DNA from: Phascolarctos cinereus
Taxonomy: Eukaryota; Chordata; Mammalia; Diprotodontia; Phascolarctidae
Assembly (NCBI RefSeq): GCF_002099425.1
Contig: NW_018343979.1
Location: 6,212,001 to 6,276,000, forward strand
Direction: 5' to 3'
Length of the DNA stretch: 64,000 nucleotides
Each line of letters begins with the position of its first letter. Position 1 is the first letter of the stretch. Positions 25,718 through 40,415 of this stretch are shown one piece after another. Under the pieces are notes generated by a model, which did not search any database, was not told the origin of the DNA, and saw nothing but the letters and a program-made list of their open reading frames with translations. Both the position numbers and the translations under genes were made by a program.

Positions 25718-28700
25718 ATATATGTGTTTCCTCCACTGATGTAATCTATTCACATTATGTTATCCTTTGTAATTGTTTTCTATGTCTTTCCATAAATTCT
25801 CCATAGAAGATCTAGTTAACATGTTGCAGGGCATTTTCTGGTTATTTTAATATTTCCAGTGTGTGACAGTTTTATTAGGGGCAACACAGCATGAAATCCT
25901 CAGTTCCACTTTAAGTGATTTCTCACTTCTTTGGCTAATTTCCCCCGTCCCTCCAAATAGAAAATCAAGGGAAATCACTACCAGCCACTAACATCCCTTG
26001 AAAACACAGTTTAGAAATTAGAAGATGGAAAGTTTTATTAAAAGAACCAAGCTAAATTAAACAGAATGCTTGGAATACAAATGGAAACTTAACCCTAAGC
26101 ATTCCTCTTCTAAAGATCTATGTAAATTTCTAGTTGTTTATAGTCCGAACTAGGCAGATTCCTCTCCCTATGTAGTTCTCCATTGCTCCCAGCAAACCTC
26201 CAATGATAAGGTCTTCCTGCAGCTCTGCTTCTCTATAAACTGATGTCATTTGCTGATCTCTGTCTTCTGATGTTCATCCTAGCTCTTTCTATAGTTCATT
26301 GAGTATTGCCACCAGCAAGCACCACCAACCAGGTGCTGCTGCCCTCCAGGGGAGCCCCTCTTGTAGTCTTTTATCGTCCCCAAAGGTCTTCATTAGGTAT
26401 TGCAGTCCATCAGGGCTCTTCCTGAAGTACTATCTATCTCCAAGAAGGTGTCCCTATGCAGTGCCATCTAGCATAACCTTGTCTCTAGCTCCTGCTGTAG
26501 TGACTCACCACAGGTGGCACCAGCTGTGGCTCTCCCCTGGCCGTTCTTTTTACTTTGGCCAGACAAAGCTGTTTAACTCTGTTGAGGTAAAACTTTCTCA
26601 GTCATTGAGCCTCATCTCTGCCACCAATTCTTGAGCTTTTCCTGAGGAGCAGAAAGTGTTCCAACTCTGCATCCCAACTCTAGTGATTGCAGTTGAAGGC
26701 CTATAGGCCTAGGCATTCACCAAACTGAAGTCATTTTCCCACTTTTCATCTACTTGCCACAGCACTTTGTCCAGGGAGCAGGGTTCCTTTTACTCTTACT
26801 CTAACCCTGTCACCAATTCCATGTTAGGGTGTACTGACCACTGCACAATTTCATGTCTTTTGTCCCCCTCACATTAGGGAGAGGTGTCTGTCTATGAAGC
26901 AGAGTATTCCTCGACCCTTGTTGATATGACAGAGCACCCAACTTTAGGGGGTGCTTAGTTATCTCTCAAAAATTGTGAAACTTCTCTTAATCAGTTGAGC
27001 AGGAGGATTAAAATCCAAGAAGACTATTAACAGTCTCTGCTAGTTACCCTTTGGCATGAATATTTTCCATGCAGAAAGTGTTCGTTCTAACCAGTTGTAG
27101 ATGCTCACTGGGAAGAAGAGAAAGGGGAGAAATTCCTAGCGTACACTATAAGGGCAGCCATTAGGCTGTTCATCTGGTCTCTGCTTTCTCACATGTGCAT
27201 TCATTTAGAGCTGGAAGGAACCTTAAGGATCATCTAATACACATCCTCTCATTTCACAGATGAGGAAACAGAAGCCCAGGGAAATGAAGTGATTTTTTTT
27301 TCCAAGTCACACAGGTACAGGTGACAGTGCTGAAATTTTAACCCAGATCCTATGACTCAAGAGTGTTTGTTTGGTTTTTTTGTTTGTTTTTGAACTGTGC
27401 TGCACTACCTCTTCCTCATAAGACTAACTCGCCTCCGTTTTTGGTTCTACAAGTTCATGACTTTTGTAATATTCTTTATACACAATACAATGTCCTGTAG
27501 CCTGTCTTTTAGGTTGGTGCAAATTTGATTATTCTGTAATCATGTTATTCCATAAAGTATATAGCCATAGAACATGACTGGAATAATATAGGGATTAAAT
27601 AAAGTCACTTAGTTGTACAGATATTTGTTAATTGTCTACTGTGTACAATATTATTTATTTGCCATAGCTATTAACCATAGCTTTTCCAGTTGATGCTACT
27701 TATAAATTTCTAACCAAATTGAGCTATTGGGGAAAATATCTCTTGTTGGGGGAAAATATCTCTTGTAATGAAAGGATAATTAAATCACCTAAATCTTTTA
27801 AGGTTGTTGCCTGTCCACTCAGAAAACCAACAATAAAAGCAGATGAAATGCAAACATCTGGTAAGAGGAGAGGACAATAGAAATATTGGAATAAAAGGCT
27901 CAAATAAGTTTGTGTGCGTAAGCACTTTGCAAACCTTAAAACTATACACGTGATAGCTAATATTACTACTAGTAGTAGTAATGATAAAAATAATGAGGGG
28001 CAGCTAGGTGGCGCAGTGGATAGAGCACCAGCCCTGAAGGCAGGAAGACCCAAATTAAAATGCGGCCTCAGAGCAAACATTGACACTTACTAGCTGTGTG
28101 ACTCTGGGGAAGTCACTTAACCCCAATTGCCTAAAAACAAAACAAAATAAAATAATGTAGAATCCCTGCTTTCTTGGATGTCTTCTAATGTGTTGTCCTA
28201 TAGCCATCTGACATCATCTATGTTTAGTCATTACCAATATAAAATGGACTTGACACCACAGTTGTGAAAAAGTACTACTTTAATAAATATTAAATGTGAC
28301 ATTTCAAACCCCTTAGAGGTTAGGACATTTATTATTAAAGTTTCATACAGACCTGAATTCTACTCCCTTCATGCATTTATTATGGTAGGTCTGTATTGTC
28401 ATTCAATCATATGTTAAACTCGTATGATATGACTTGACTCTGGGCAAATACCGGAAATTTGTTTATACTTTCTAGTTACATTGTGATTTTTTCATGTGGC
28501 CAGTTACAGTCTAAATGTAGCAGGTGCAAGAGATCTATGTCTGATCTCCAGTCTTATGTTTGTGTTATTAAATACACGTGGCATGTGGCAAAAGAAGAGA
28601 AACAAGAAGATGCAAAATGTTGCTTGTTTTTATTTCTTCTTCCTTACACTTTCTCTTCCCAGCGTACATCAACACACCTGTTGGGTGTACAATAATAATG

Positions 28701-30974
28701 CTCAATTTTCTTGGTTGCTGTTGTCATCTTGGATTTATTAAGAGCTTTGTGTCATAATCTAGAGAATGAAGGGCTTTGATGTAATTGGAACATATATCCT
28801 CAGTCTTAAGAACACTTTGAATGGAGATGAGGACAGATTAGTCTGATTTATGAAGCTTCCTCTTAGGGGAATGTAAGCAAACAGGGCAACTGAAAACACG
28901 GTCTGTAAATCAGTTTTGTGTAAGCTTTGGAAGGTCATGGGTGAGGACACATGCCTTAAGATCCATGGTTGATGGAAGCAAGCATACTAAACAAATGAGA
29001 ACTTGCCAAACACATGAGAATGTGCACCTGTGAGTTGGGCGTCATCAGTGACGCAAGGGCTTTTGATGGCTGTTGTGACAATGAGCATGCTCTCCAGTGC
29101 ATGCACAGCCAAGTGTGATCACTAGCAGAGATAGTGTGATGTAGGAAAAGGAGCTATTGTCTGGGAATTAATGAGCCTTTATAGCTCTAGTTCTGTCTCT
29201 GACACTAGCAAGCTAGAGTTCCCTAGATAATCCACTTAACCTCCCTGGGTGGGCCCCAGTTTTGCCCTCTTTAAAATGAGGGGACTAGGTTAGCAGTTCT
29301 CAGATTTTTTTTTTGGTCTCTGGACCCTTTCCACTATTAAAATTATTGAGGACCTCAGAACTTTGGTTTTTATGGATTTTATCTATCATTTTTTACTATA
29401 TCAGGCAGATAGATGGTGCAGTGGATAGAGTGCTGGACCTGGATTGCTCTGGACACTAGCTATATGACCCAGGGTAAGCCACTTAAGCTCTGTTTACCTC
29501 AGTTTCCTCATCTGTAAAATAGAGGTAATAAAAGCACCTACCCCCAGGCTTGTTGTGAGGATAGAATGAGATATTGTGTAAAGTGCTTTGCAAACCATAA
29601 AGCACTATGTAAATGCTAGCTATTATGCTGATATTATATTAACAATTAAAATCAATAATTTTTAAATACTAATTCAAAGTCATAATAAATCAATCACATG
29701 TTTAACATAAATAACATTTATGAAAAATAACTATTTTCTAAAACAAAAAATTAGTAAGTTTTTATATATTTTTATAAATTTCTTTAATGTCTATCTTAAT
29801 ATAAGATACCTGGATTCTCATTTCTGCTTTTGCATTCAATCTCTTGAAATCATGTATGTTGTTTTGGTTGAAGCATATGAAGAAAAATCGGACCTCACAT
29901 AGAGATATGGTTGGAAAAGGGAGATATATTTTAATAGGCAAATTACTTTTTAGTATTGTTACAAAAGTAATTTTGACTTCACAGAAACCTTCCTTACCCA
30001 GTCCTGTAAAGATCTCAGGATCCCCCAGGGGTCCTCAAACTATACTCTTGAGAACCACTATACTAGACAAGATATACCTTGTATATGATTCCATGACCTT
30101 TGCTATTCATAGAGAAATCTTCATACAATATGAAAAGCAGATTTAAAAAAAAAAACAGGTGCAACAATCTGAAGAAGAATCTATTTCTCTTGTACATTTT
30201 TACTTATGGTAACTTCTTGATTTTCAAGGTATTTATATATTAAGGTATCCAAGTTGGTATCTTCCCTTTGATGCTTTATGTTAGTGCTATGTGACCTCTT
30301 AACATTTCTGAATTTCAGGGTTTTTTTAATTTGAAAAATGGAAAAATAGCATTTACACTACCAGATTGTTAGGAGGAAAGAGTCTTTTTTTTTAAAAATT
30401 AAGTGAATTAAATATGAATTATTAGTATTATTGCTAAATAACTTTGGGAAAATCATTGTTTTTCTTTGTGTGTTTATTGGAGGTGATAGAATGTTTATCT
30501 GACTCTTGGTGCTTCAGTCAGTCAGTAAACATTTATTAAGCACCTACTATGTGGAAGGCATAATGAGGATACAAAGATGATATGAAACAGTAGCTGCATA
30601 TTTACCAACAAGGAAAGTCTTTTTGGCTCTAGAAGCTAGAAGGCATTTCAGTATGATGATAAGAGGCCTTTGTAAGGCTAATCAACGTTTGCTTTATGGA
30701 GGCCACTCTCACAGGTGTTGTGATATAAAGAGGCATAAGAAATGTTTTTTATCCTTAAATAGTTTTATAATCTAGTTGGAGGAAATCAGAAATATACTTA
30801 AAAGGCAAATAACAGTGTGTCAGGTTAGTGATAGAGAAAAGTACTGTATGAGTTCAGAAAAGAGAGTGATCAAGGAGGCCTTATAGACAATCTAGAATTT
30901 AAACTGGGCCCTGCAGCCATTGGGCCTTCATTCTAGTTTCAGAAGAAAAGGTGGCTGTCCTCTTAATAATAATA

Positions 30975-31013
<39 letters not shown>

Positions 31014-34000
31014 TAATATCTGTCATTTATATAGCACTTTTAAGGTTTCCAGAGCACCTTATAAATATTTCATTTTATCCTCAAAACAACCCTGGAAGGA
31101 AGGTGTTATTATCATCTCTACTTTACAGATGAAGAAACTGAGGCACATTATGATTAAATGATTTGCATTGAGTCCCATAGTTATCAAGTGTCTGAATCCA
31201 GATTTGAATTTTGGTCTTCTGACTCAAAGTCCAGCACTTTATCCACTGTGTCACCTAGCTGCCTTATGAAAGCTAAGCTCTCTATTCATGCTACTAACCA
31301 CATCCTTTTCTATCTCTAGAAGCTTTGTCTTCAGTCAGTTTTCAGTTGTGTCTGACTCTTCATGACCCCATTTGAGCTTTTCTTGGCAAAGATAACTGGA
31401 GTGGTTTGTCCTTTCCTTCTCCAGCTCATTTTACAGGTGAGGAGACTGAAGCAAACAGGGTTAAGTGACTTGCCCAGGGTCACACAGCTAGTAAGTATCT
31501 GAAACCAGATTTGAACTCGGGTCTTCCGACTCCAGGCCCAGCATTCTATCCATTATGTTACCTAGCTGCCTAGAAGCTTTACACCTTCTTCAATCCCTCT
31601 GCTTCCCTCATCTTCAATTTCTCCTTATCCATTGGCTCCTTCCTCACCACCTAAAATATGCCCAGGTCAATGAAGATCCTTAAATAACTGTCCCTTGACC
31701 CCACGCCATCATCCTGTACCTCTTCTCCCTTTCATAGCCAAACTAGAAAAGGTTATATCCACACTTCTAAATTCTGTTAGTGTACCATCCCTTCTCTGTT
31801 CAATCTCTTGTAATCTTGCTTCCAACTCAACCACTCAACACAATGATTTATTTATTAACTGTTAAATTTGTCTTTTTTCAGTCCTCATCCTTCTTGACTT
31901 CTCTGCAGCTTTTGACTTGGTTGACCATTTCTTCTTCCAGGACATTGAATCCTCCATTGGCTCTCATGACACTATTCTCTCCTGGTTCTTCTACCTGTTC
32001 TTTATTGTATTACTTTTTGTAGTTCCTCACATCAAGGGGCCCAAATGTAGCTTGTTAATATTACCTACAGATCTCTCATGTCCTCCTCTTTTATAACTCT
32101 GCCCTAGTTTGCTGATTATCATTTCTGCGTTGAAGGTTATGTTGACTCAGTTACCCCTTGTTCCCTTCCCTATTTATCAAACAGTGTTGGGGGAGGCTCT
32201 AGTGGGGAAGGAGCCACCGTCTACAATTTCTGGATCACCTGCTCTTTGTCACGTACCCCTACCTGCAGATTGTCACATTCTTGCTACCTTGGGGAGAAAC
32301 TGAGACTCAAGGGCTTCACCTCTTTTGCTGAGGTGAACCTATCTGGATTACCTTTAAGTTACTTATAAAAGCTGTCTCCATCTTGAAGCCATTGCTGATC
32401 TTCAGTGATCAGCCAGTCAGTGTTACCTTGACATACTTATAATAAAAGCCTTTTTAATTCTCTTTGCCCTGAGTTTTGCCTTGTTAATCAGGGTGAAAGC
32501 CCAAATGAAGAATTTCCTTTCAACATATACCTGGAGTATTGCAATAGCGTCCTAATTGGTCTCTGCTTTACCTGGTCTCTTTCTACTGTTATTTCATCCT
32601 CTATACACTTGCCACATTGATATTCTTAAAACACAGATACTCCTGTATTACCACTGTGCAGAAAACTCTGGCTGCTCTAGAATAAAATAATAACCCTTAG
32701 CCTGGCTTTTTAAAACCATCCACAACCTGGCTCCCACCTGCTTTTTCAGTATTTTTTTCATGTTACTCCCCTTTATGCACTCTACATTCCAATCAAACTG
32801 GCCTGCTAGATATTCCCATCTTTTGCCTTTGTGCTTTTGCATAAGTGGTCACCTACGTCTGGGATGTTGTCCCTCTTCTCCATCTTATAAATTTGAATAC
32901 GTTTAGCTCAATATGAGGCCTTTCCTGATTCCCTGGCTCTAATCATCAGGACTTCTTAACTGTTGAAAGTATTTTGTAAATGCTTTGATTTACTTGGTTC
33001 AGTACATGGTGTATATCTTTCTCCATGTTCCCCAATAGAATTCTAGTTCTTTGTGTGCTGGAATCGTTTGTTGTTATTGTTGTTTTATAGGGACCTACAA
33101 TGCCTTTCACCTAATCAGCACTTAATAATAGTTCAATTGAATTAAAATAGTGAAGGATAGATAGAGAAGTAAAGAGGAAGTTGGTCAGTCTAGGTAGGGA
33201 GAACAGCCAGAGCAAAAGCATAGCAGTGAGAAAGTGTAGGTCATACTTTGGAAACAAAGAGTTCCCAAATGAGTGACCTAGTATGAAGAGATGAGTTTGT
33301 GTTAGAGTAGCGAGAGACTAGAGGCTAGATTTTAGAGAGACTTGGAAATTAGGGTTGTATCGTGTTTGTTGATAGTGGAGAAACCACTGATGATATTTGA
33401 ACCATAAGCATTTGGAGTGAGATTGATTTAGCAGCAATATTTACAGTTAAGATTTAAAAAAAAGAATTGTAGACATGTTGGGAGACTTTGTAATCATCAC
33501 CTAAGGTTGATTTGATGAGAACTCACTCTTTGAATGTTGGCAATTAACATAGAAAGGAGTGAATTTTAAAGATATTTTGAAAGAAGCAACTTAACCTAGT
33601 GATTGAGTGAAGGGAGGAAGATGCCCCAAGAGGAGAATGATAATACTGTTACAGAAATAAGAAAATCTAGAGTCAGACATTTGCTTTAGAAAAAATGTTT
33701 AGTTTTAGATAAGTTAGGTTGGAGGTTCTATAGAACATCAGATGTCTAGTAGGTCTATGTTTTGAACTGAAAATCAAGAGAAAGCCAAGACTCTGAAGTT
33801 GGAGATTGGGATTCATCTACAGAAGTGATTGTTGAAGCCATAAGAACAGATGGACTTTTTTGAGGAAGGAAGTCATGCCAAGACAAAAAGAATTATTAAG
33901 CACCTATTACGTATACCAGGCACTGTGCTTTAGCACTGGGAATACAATGAAAGATGAAAAAAATCTAGACCAACAGAAGGGACAGATCTTATGCCTCAGG

Positions 34001-37000
34001 CTTGGCATACACCTGCATTGAGAAGGAAGAAGCCAGTGAAGGAGACAGAAAGTTAGGAAGATAGACAAGGCAGTGTCAGAGCAGCCAAGGAAAAAGGGGA
34101 GTGGTGAATAGGATTTAGCTTCAGTGAGAGGTTAAGAAGATAAGAGACTGAGAAACAGGCTTTGGATTTGGTTGTGTTTATCCAAGCATCCTCTGAAGCC
34201 CCAGAGAGCACATTCTACTTTCTACTTAAATAAATCCAGACCTACGGTTTCATTGGTGTAGGGTATTGGCAGACAGGCAGGGAGGCTGGAAACAAGCATT
34301 TATTAATCACTTACTATGTTCCAGGCACTGTGATTAGCACTGGGGATGCAAATACAAGCAAAAAAGAAAGACAGTCTTTGCCTTCGAGAAGCTTACATTC
34401 TACCAGGGAAAGAAAACACACCAAAGGGAGCTGTCAAGGCAGAGGGAAGTCACGGGAGAAGGGGAATGGGGGAAACAGAGAGAATAAGGGTAGATTCTGA
34501 GGCTGGTCCTTTATCCACTACACCAGACTGCTTCCCATATGCTTACTGAGGATGATTTCATATGATAAATTAGACAAATGGGATATATTTGTTCTTTGCA
34601 GAGATCCAGGGTCAAGCAGGAGGCTGGCATAAGTACCTCAGCCACATGATGGCCACACAGCCTGATGACTTAGGAATCTTCAATTCACAAGCTGCTGAAT
34701 ATTTATATGATGTTTCTAATCCAGTACACAGACTCCAGAAAGATTGTTCCTTGGAGAGATTGTGGGATGGTCTGTGCTCTGGGCTGGGCCTGACTTGGGC
34801 CAGTCCCCTGGTACTTTAGGTTCCATATGGGAAGAAAGCAAGACATATGTAGCTCACTCAACAGTTAACAGAAAGAGATTTGCATAGTCATAGCAGGAGA
34901 AGGATATTCAAAGATGGGCTTTGAGGACACCTTGAGTTCAGCTGAGCCAGAGATGCTCATCATAATCCACCAGCAAAGTCTCTTAGCTGGTGTGTAATCA
35001 TAGAAGATGAGGAAGTGACATCAGCATCTGAACCTTAGTCCCCTCAGCAACCACTTCTGAAGGAATGTCTCAATACCTCTGTAAGTGAGGTGACTTTTAG
35101 TATGTGTAAGGTAGATTTCTGTTATTCTTTCTTAGAGTCTTCTTTCCCAGGATCCATAGCCATAACAATCTCTATTTCCCAAGTGTTAGATATGAGTGCT
35201 CACGATCATCATTGAAAACAGTTTCTACTGCGCAGTCACAATAGATAGATGGATGAAGTAATGTAAAATTGTGAGGCTATTGCTAGCAATGTACCTTCTT
35301 TCTCTGTTGCCCTATAAAGCAAGTGGGCACTGGTCAGTGAGTGGGGACCCCCTTAGGGGTGAATGCACAAGCTGGAATGCTGTGCAGGCCTTGATTGGCC
35401 CCCATCAAGGCTTGGCAGGAGGAATCTGGTGTTTGCCTCAACTAGCCCTTATTGAGGCTTGAAGGGGATTCGGGGGAGTGTACAAGTTGTGCTTGTCTGA
35501 ATTGACTCCATCGAGATGGAGGGGTTATTGCGCCCCCTTAATGCTGTCCCCTATAAGAAGGGCTGTTAGGGAACCTAGTAGGAGTTGGTGCTCCCATTAT
35601 CAGCAAATTCCCTTTGAGAACACTAGACTAGAATAAAGTAAGCTTATTTAACCCCTTATTATGATTCCATTCCGTCTTCCTGTCTGACAGGATCAAATAG
35701 AACCTGCTAAAGAGGTGCTAGAAGTCCTCCTGTGTTCCTACCTGAGAAATGACAGTCAGTGTGTTTACCTGTCCAACAACTTCTTAAGGAAAAACTGACC
35801 TAACTTGCATGGGTGGAAAGGTTGGGATGTTGTTTCTACTACAATCTACATTCCCAGAAAGAGACAAAAATTTAAAAAACCTATTATAGCCAAGGGTAGA
35901 AATTTCATGATAATGATATGGATGAACTGCCATCATAGTGTCTTCCCCCATCTCTCAATCCCACAGCCCCACAACATGTATTTTGCAAGGTACTATATAA
36001 GCTTTCTTTTGGTTTTGTCAGACTGATAGTACAGTTTTGAGATGCATATTTAAAGGTCTTGATCTGTATATTACTTTGTCACCTTTTACAGGATTTGGTA
36101 GGGCATGATATCCTATCTTGTGAAGTAATTGTATACTTGTCTTGTTTCTCCTATTGTATTATAAGTTCTTCAGGTACAGGCCCCATGTCTTGTTCACCTT
36201 ATATCCTCTACAGCACTTGTGCCAAACTCAAATAGGAATAGATTTCTTGACTACATATTGATCACAAATTAACATTATCTGTGTTGTAATTTTATTTTGT
36301 TAAACATTTCCTATTATATTTTAATCACATTCAGCCGTAGTAAGGAGTTCTGTAGGCCTTGAGTTTGTCACATTTTGCACTAGGTGCTTAGAATGATGCT
36401 TTATACATAGCAGGCAGTGTGAATTGGAGTGAGAATATGAACTTTTGAGTCCTGTGGCTACTGTGTGAATAGCGGTTTAACAGAAAACCTCTTTGAGCAT
36501 CATTTATGTCATCTGGGAAATAAGGATTACTGTGAATAAAGTCCTGTATAAAGGACTATATAAGTAATCATTATTATAGTAGGCACTCAGAAATGTTCAT
36601 AAACTGAATAAAGTCATTGGTGATTTTGAAGAGAGAATGCCTTCAATAGTATGATGGGGGCAGTAGCCAGAATGCAAGATATAAGTGGATGTTGAAGAAA
36701 TAGAGGCAACAGGTGGGCTTCTGCCATAAGAAGTTTGGTGGTAAAAGGGGATGATAAATAGATTAACAAGAGCTTAAGAATATAGTAGAGTCTAAGAAAG
36801 GCTTTTTAATTTAGTTTAGTTTTGTTTTACTATGTCTTTTTTTTCTTTTTTAAACATCAAAACCAGAACATATGCATAAGTACAGGGAAGGAGCTGACAA
36901 AGAGGGACAGATTTTGAGGATTTTTTAAAAATCATTTAAACCAAATTGTACTTATGTAATGTTGTCTTTCTCTTGGACTAAAAGCTCCTGTGGACAGTCT

Positions 37001-40000
37001 TGTGTTTTATCATCTTTGTAATCAAGCACCCTATTTAAATACATTGCTTACTTTATACTTCCCTCAAAATATTCAGTAAATGAATATTTTATGAAATTGA
37101 GTAGCTGGTATCTTTAAACTTTTTGGAAGTTGACACTGAGTAAACACCAGGTAGTGGTGGTCATATCAAATGCACATCATTTCACTCTGTTTGAAGAGTT
37201 TGAATCTGGAAGTGCAAGGTTGTTTATTGTTTTTGTGATGTGGTTTGGGGTGCTAGGAACCTTGACAATACGGTTTGGGGTTGCTGGGAACACTGAAATA
37301 TAAGTGTACAGGGCACGTCTGCCTAAAACAAATTTGACCGCTCAAGACTTCTTTCAGTAAAAGTAGCGAGGTTTATTTGTGACACCAATAGAAATAGGCT
37401 AGATTCTAAGTGAATCTGAGTGATTTAACCAGTTAGATTGGTACTTATATGCAAGAAAAGACTGTGAGAAGATCTGGTAGGGATTAAGGCGTTGTGAGTA
37501 GCACGGGGTGGACCAGGTGCAACTAGGTGGAATTAAGGAGTATGAAGTCAGCTAATTAAGTAATCAAGGTGCGCTGGGGTGGGCAAGATGCCTCAGGCCA
37601 GAGAGTAGATTGTGTGTAGAAAAGTTCTGGGTCCAGGTCCTATCACCCCATCAGTTGTTTTAATAGAATCTATAGGTTTAAGAGTTTGGAAGGACATCTA
37701 GCTACTCATTTTACAGATAAGGAGACCAGAAGACAGAAAAGTTAAATGATTTGTCCAGCTATTAAGAGTATGAGATGGGATTTGAACCCAGGTCTTTTGA
37801 CTCCAAATTCGGTGCTCTATAGATTGTTTTGTTTTAAGCATTTCAAGAAATAGTCTGATATTTTCTTTAGGACTGTAATCCAAAAACCCTTATTTTAACA
37901 GGAAACATTTATCAGGGTCTTATGGCTGAAAAAGGAGGCAGATGTGGTACTTAACACCTCCTAGGTAGAGAACTAGATATGTCCATTTCCACAAAAGTTA
38001 ATCTTTTACAAAATTTTCTCAAAGGTACAATTATAGATATGAGAGAGTGATAGGAAAGATAGCCAGCAATAACTAGCCTGGAAATTGCCTGGTGGGTCCT
38101 ATCTAAAAAAGCAGAAATTCCTTTCTTAGGGAAAGAGGCCTAGTAGGATTCTTCCTTTTGACATTCAAATAGCTGGTTGATCCTAGCCTCCTGCTTTCAA
38201 CTGATTAACTATTTCCTAGATTCTAGGAACTATGTGAGTTGTCTAGTACTTTAAAATTAAAATAAACTTTTTAGGGCTTTTACTGAAGTGACTCTAAAAT
38301 AGCTATTCATTTTATTTTATTATCTCCTCAAATTGTTATGTTTACAAATAATATTGAAATACCATGGGGAGAGAATTCTGGGAATATGGAGGAATAGGTT
38401 AGAAAACTTTTGGCCCTCCAATTTCCTCCACAGAAAAAGACATAATATTGCCTCAGAGGGATTGTAGAGCAGTGGAATAAACAAAAGTCTGGGTAAAGTG
38501 GTTGTTCTCCAAAGACAACCAAAGAAAGCCCCAGGAAAGACCTCACCTCTTGGGGGCAGAAGTTTGGCCTGAATGCAAACATATCCAAGCCAGCTCTGAG
38601 GAATCAACAAACAGGCCCTGGGGGCAGCTGAATGGAGAGTCAACTTTAGCCTTAGAAATTTTCATGTCCCAGACAATATTGGTGTCTGATGGCAGGGTAG
38701 GAAAAGATTGAAGGACCGTTCACTGCCCAGGGATGCCAAGCACAGCTGTTGATGACTAGACTAATGCTGACTCTGCCACTGCAGGGGAGAAGGAGATAGC
38801 ATATACCTGGTGAGTGCAGTAGCAAAGGGGCAGGGACCCTACTTACTGTGGGCACCTGCAGGAGTCCCTGGTTTCAGTTCTGGAGGGACCACAGGGAGTA
38901 AGATCATTTGTGGGATAGCATGACTGGGCTTAAGAGTGGAGAGGAGAGCACAAGGTTGAGCCCTAGGACAGACCTCACAAAATAACAGTAAGAAGGACCT
39001 GAGGCTTGGGGTATCAGTCCCCATACTTTGGGACTAGAACTTGATTACACTAATAGTTTCAATAAATAAGCAAGCAAAAGAGAAAGAATACAACAACACT
39101 GGGGATAGAGAGGATCTGAGTTCATAATCAGAAGAAGATAACCAAGCTAAAACCACTCTTTTCTCAGTCAAATGGTCTGAAGCACAAAAGAGTTCTTGGA
39201 AGGACTTAAAAAGGACTTTAAAAATCAAATAAGAGAGATTGAGGAAAAACTTGGGGGGGAAAAAAAAAAGCAATCCAAGAAAATTATGAAAAGAAAGTCA
39301 GCCAACTTGAAATAGAGAATCAGAAACTTAAGGAAGAAAATAATTCCCTGAAAACTAGAATTGGGCAAAGGGAAGCTAATGACATTCTAAGACACCAAGA
39401 AATAATAAAATCAAAATAATGAAAAATAGAAGAGAATGTGAAACATCTCATCAGAAAAACAACTGCTCTGGGGAATGGATTGAGGAGAAATGATATAAGA
39501 ATAGTCAGACTACCTGAAAATTACAGTAAAAAAAAGAATCTTGATACAGTATTACAAGAAGTTCTCAATGAAAAATGCCCTGAAGTTCTAGAGCAAGAAG
39601 GCAAAGCAGAAATAGGGGAAAAAAATCCACCAATCACCACCTGAAAGAGATCCCAGGAGGAGAACTTATAGGAATATCATAGCCAAGTTTCAAAGCTTCC
39701 ACATTAAGGAGAAAATATTGGAAGCAACAAGGAAAAAACAATTTAAATGTTGTGGAACTACAATAAGGATTACATAAAATCTAGCAGCTACTATGCTGAA
39801 GGACTGTGGGTCTTAGAATACTATGTTTCATAAAGCAAAAGAGCTAATTACAACCAAGAGTAACTTGCCCAACAAAGTTAAGTATAATCCTGAATTTTTA
39901 AAAATGGATATTTAATGAACTAAAAGACTTTCGGGTACTTGTTACAAAAACAGCAGAACATAAGGGAAAATTCAACATTTAACACTAGGAGAAAAATAAG

Positions 40001-40344
40001 GTAAACATGAAGGACTGATTATAAGGGACTCAATAAGGTAAAAATGTTTACTTATATATGAAAATATTATCAGTTCTTTTATGACTGTCTTTTATTTGGG
40101 GATTTTGAAAGAAAGGCTTGGGCTGAACTGAGTATGATGAGGTAATTCTTAAAAAAAAACCATAGGGAAAGTTTAAAAAGGAGCAATTATCTCATACAAA
40201 TGAGACATAAAAGGAAAAATTGATAGAGAAGAAGCTAGTAAGAGAGGGGGTGGGTAGTGCTGAAACCTTATTCTCGTTGGGAATGGGTAAAAGAAGGAAC
40301 AGCATATATGCTAATATATACATATATACACAGGTGTGTGTGTT

Positions 40345-40415
<71 letters not shown>

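Noticed and set aside
25271-25806. Open frames of 120-163 codons on both strands
   Set aside because: All are translations of the TA/TG microsatellite.
26299-26634. 111-codon plus-strand open frame
   Set aside because: No motif, no splice context, inside an unclassified pyrimidine-rich stretch.
27509-27524. TTAGGTTGGTGCAAAT, like a MADE1/Hsmar1 end
   Set aside because: No TA flank, no second end, and MADE1 is known from primates; likely chance.
27996-28080. Possible tRNA gene
   Set aside because: The A/B-box-like sequence belongs to a WSINE1-type SINE with its usual body and tail.
38320-38643. 107-codon minus-strand open frame
   Set aside because: Antisense of the L1 5' UTR.
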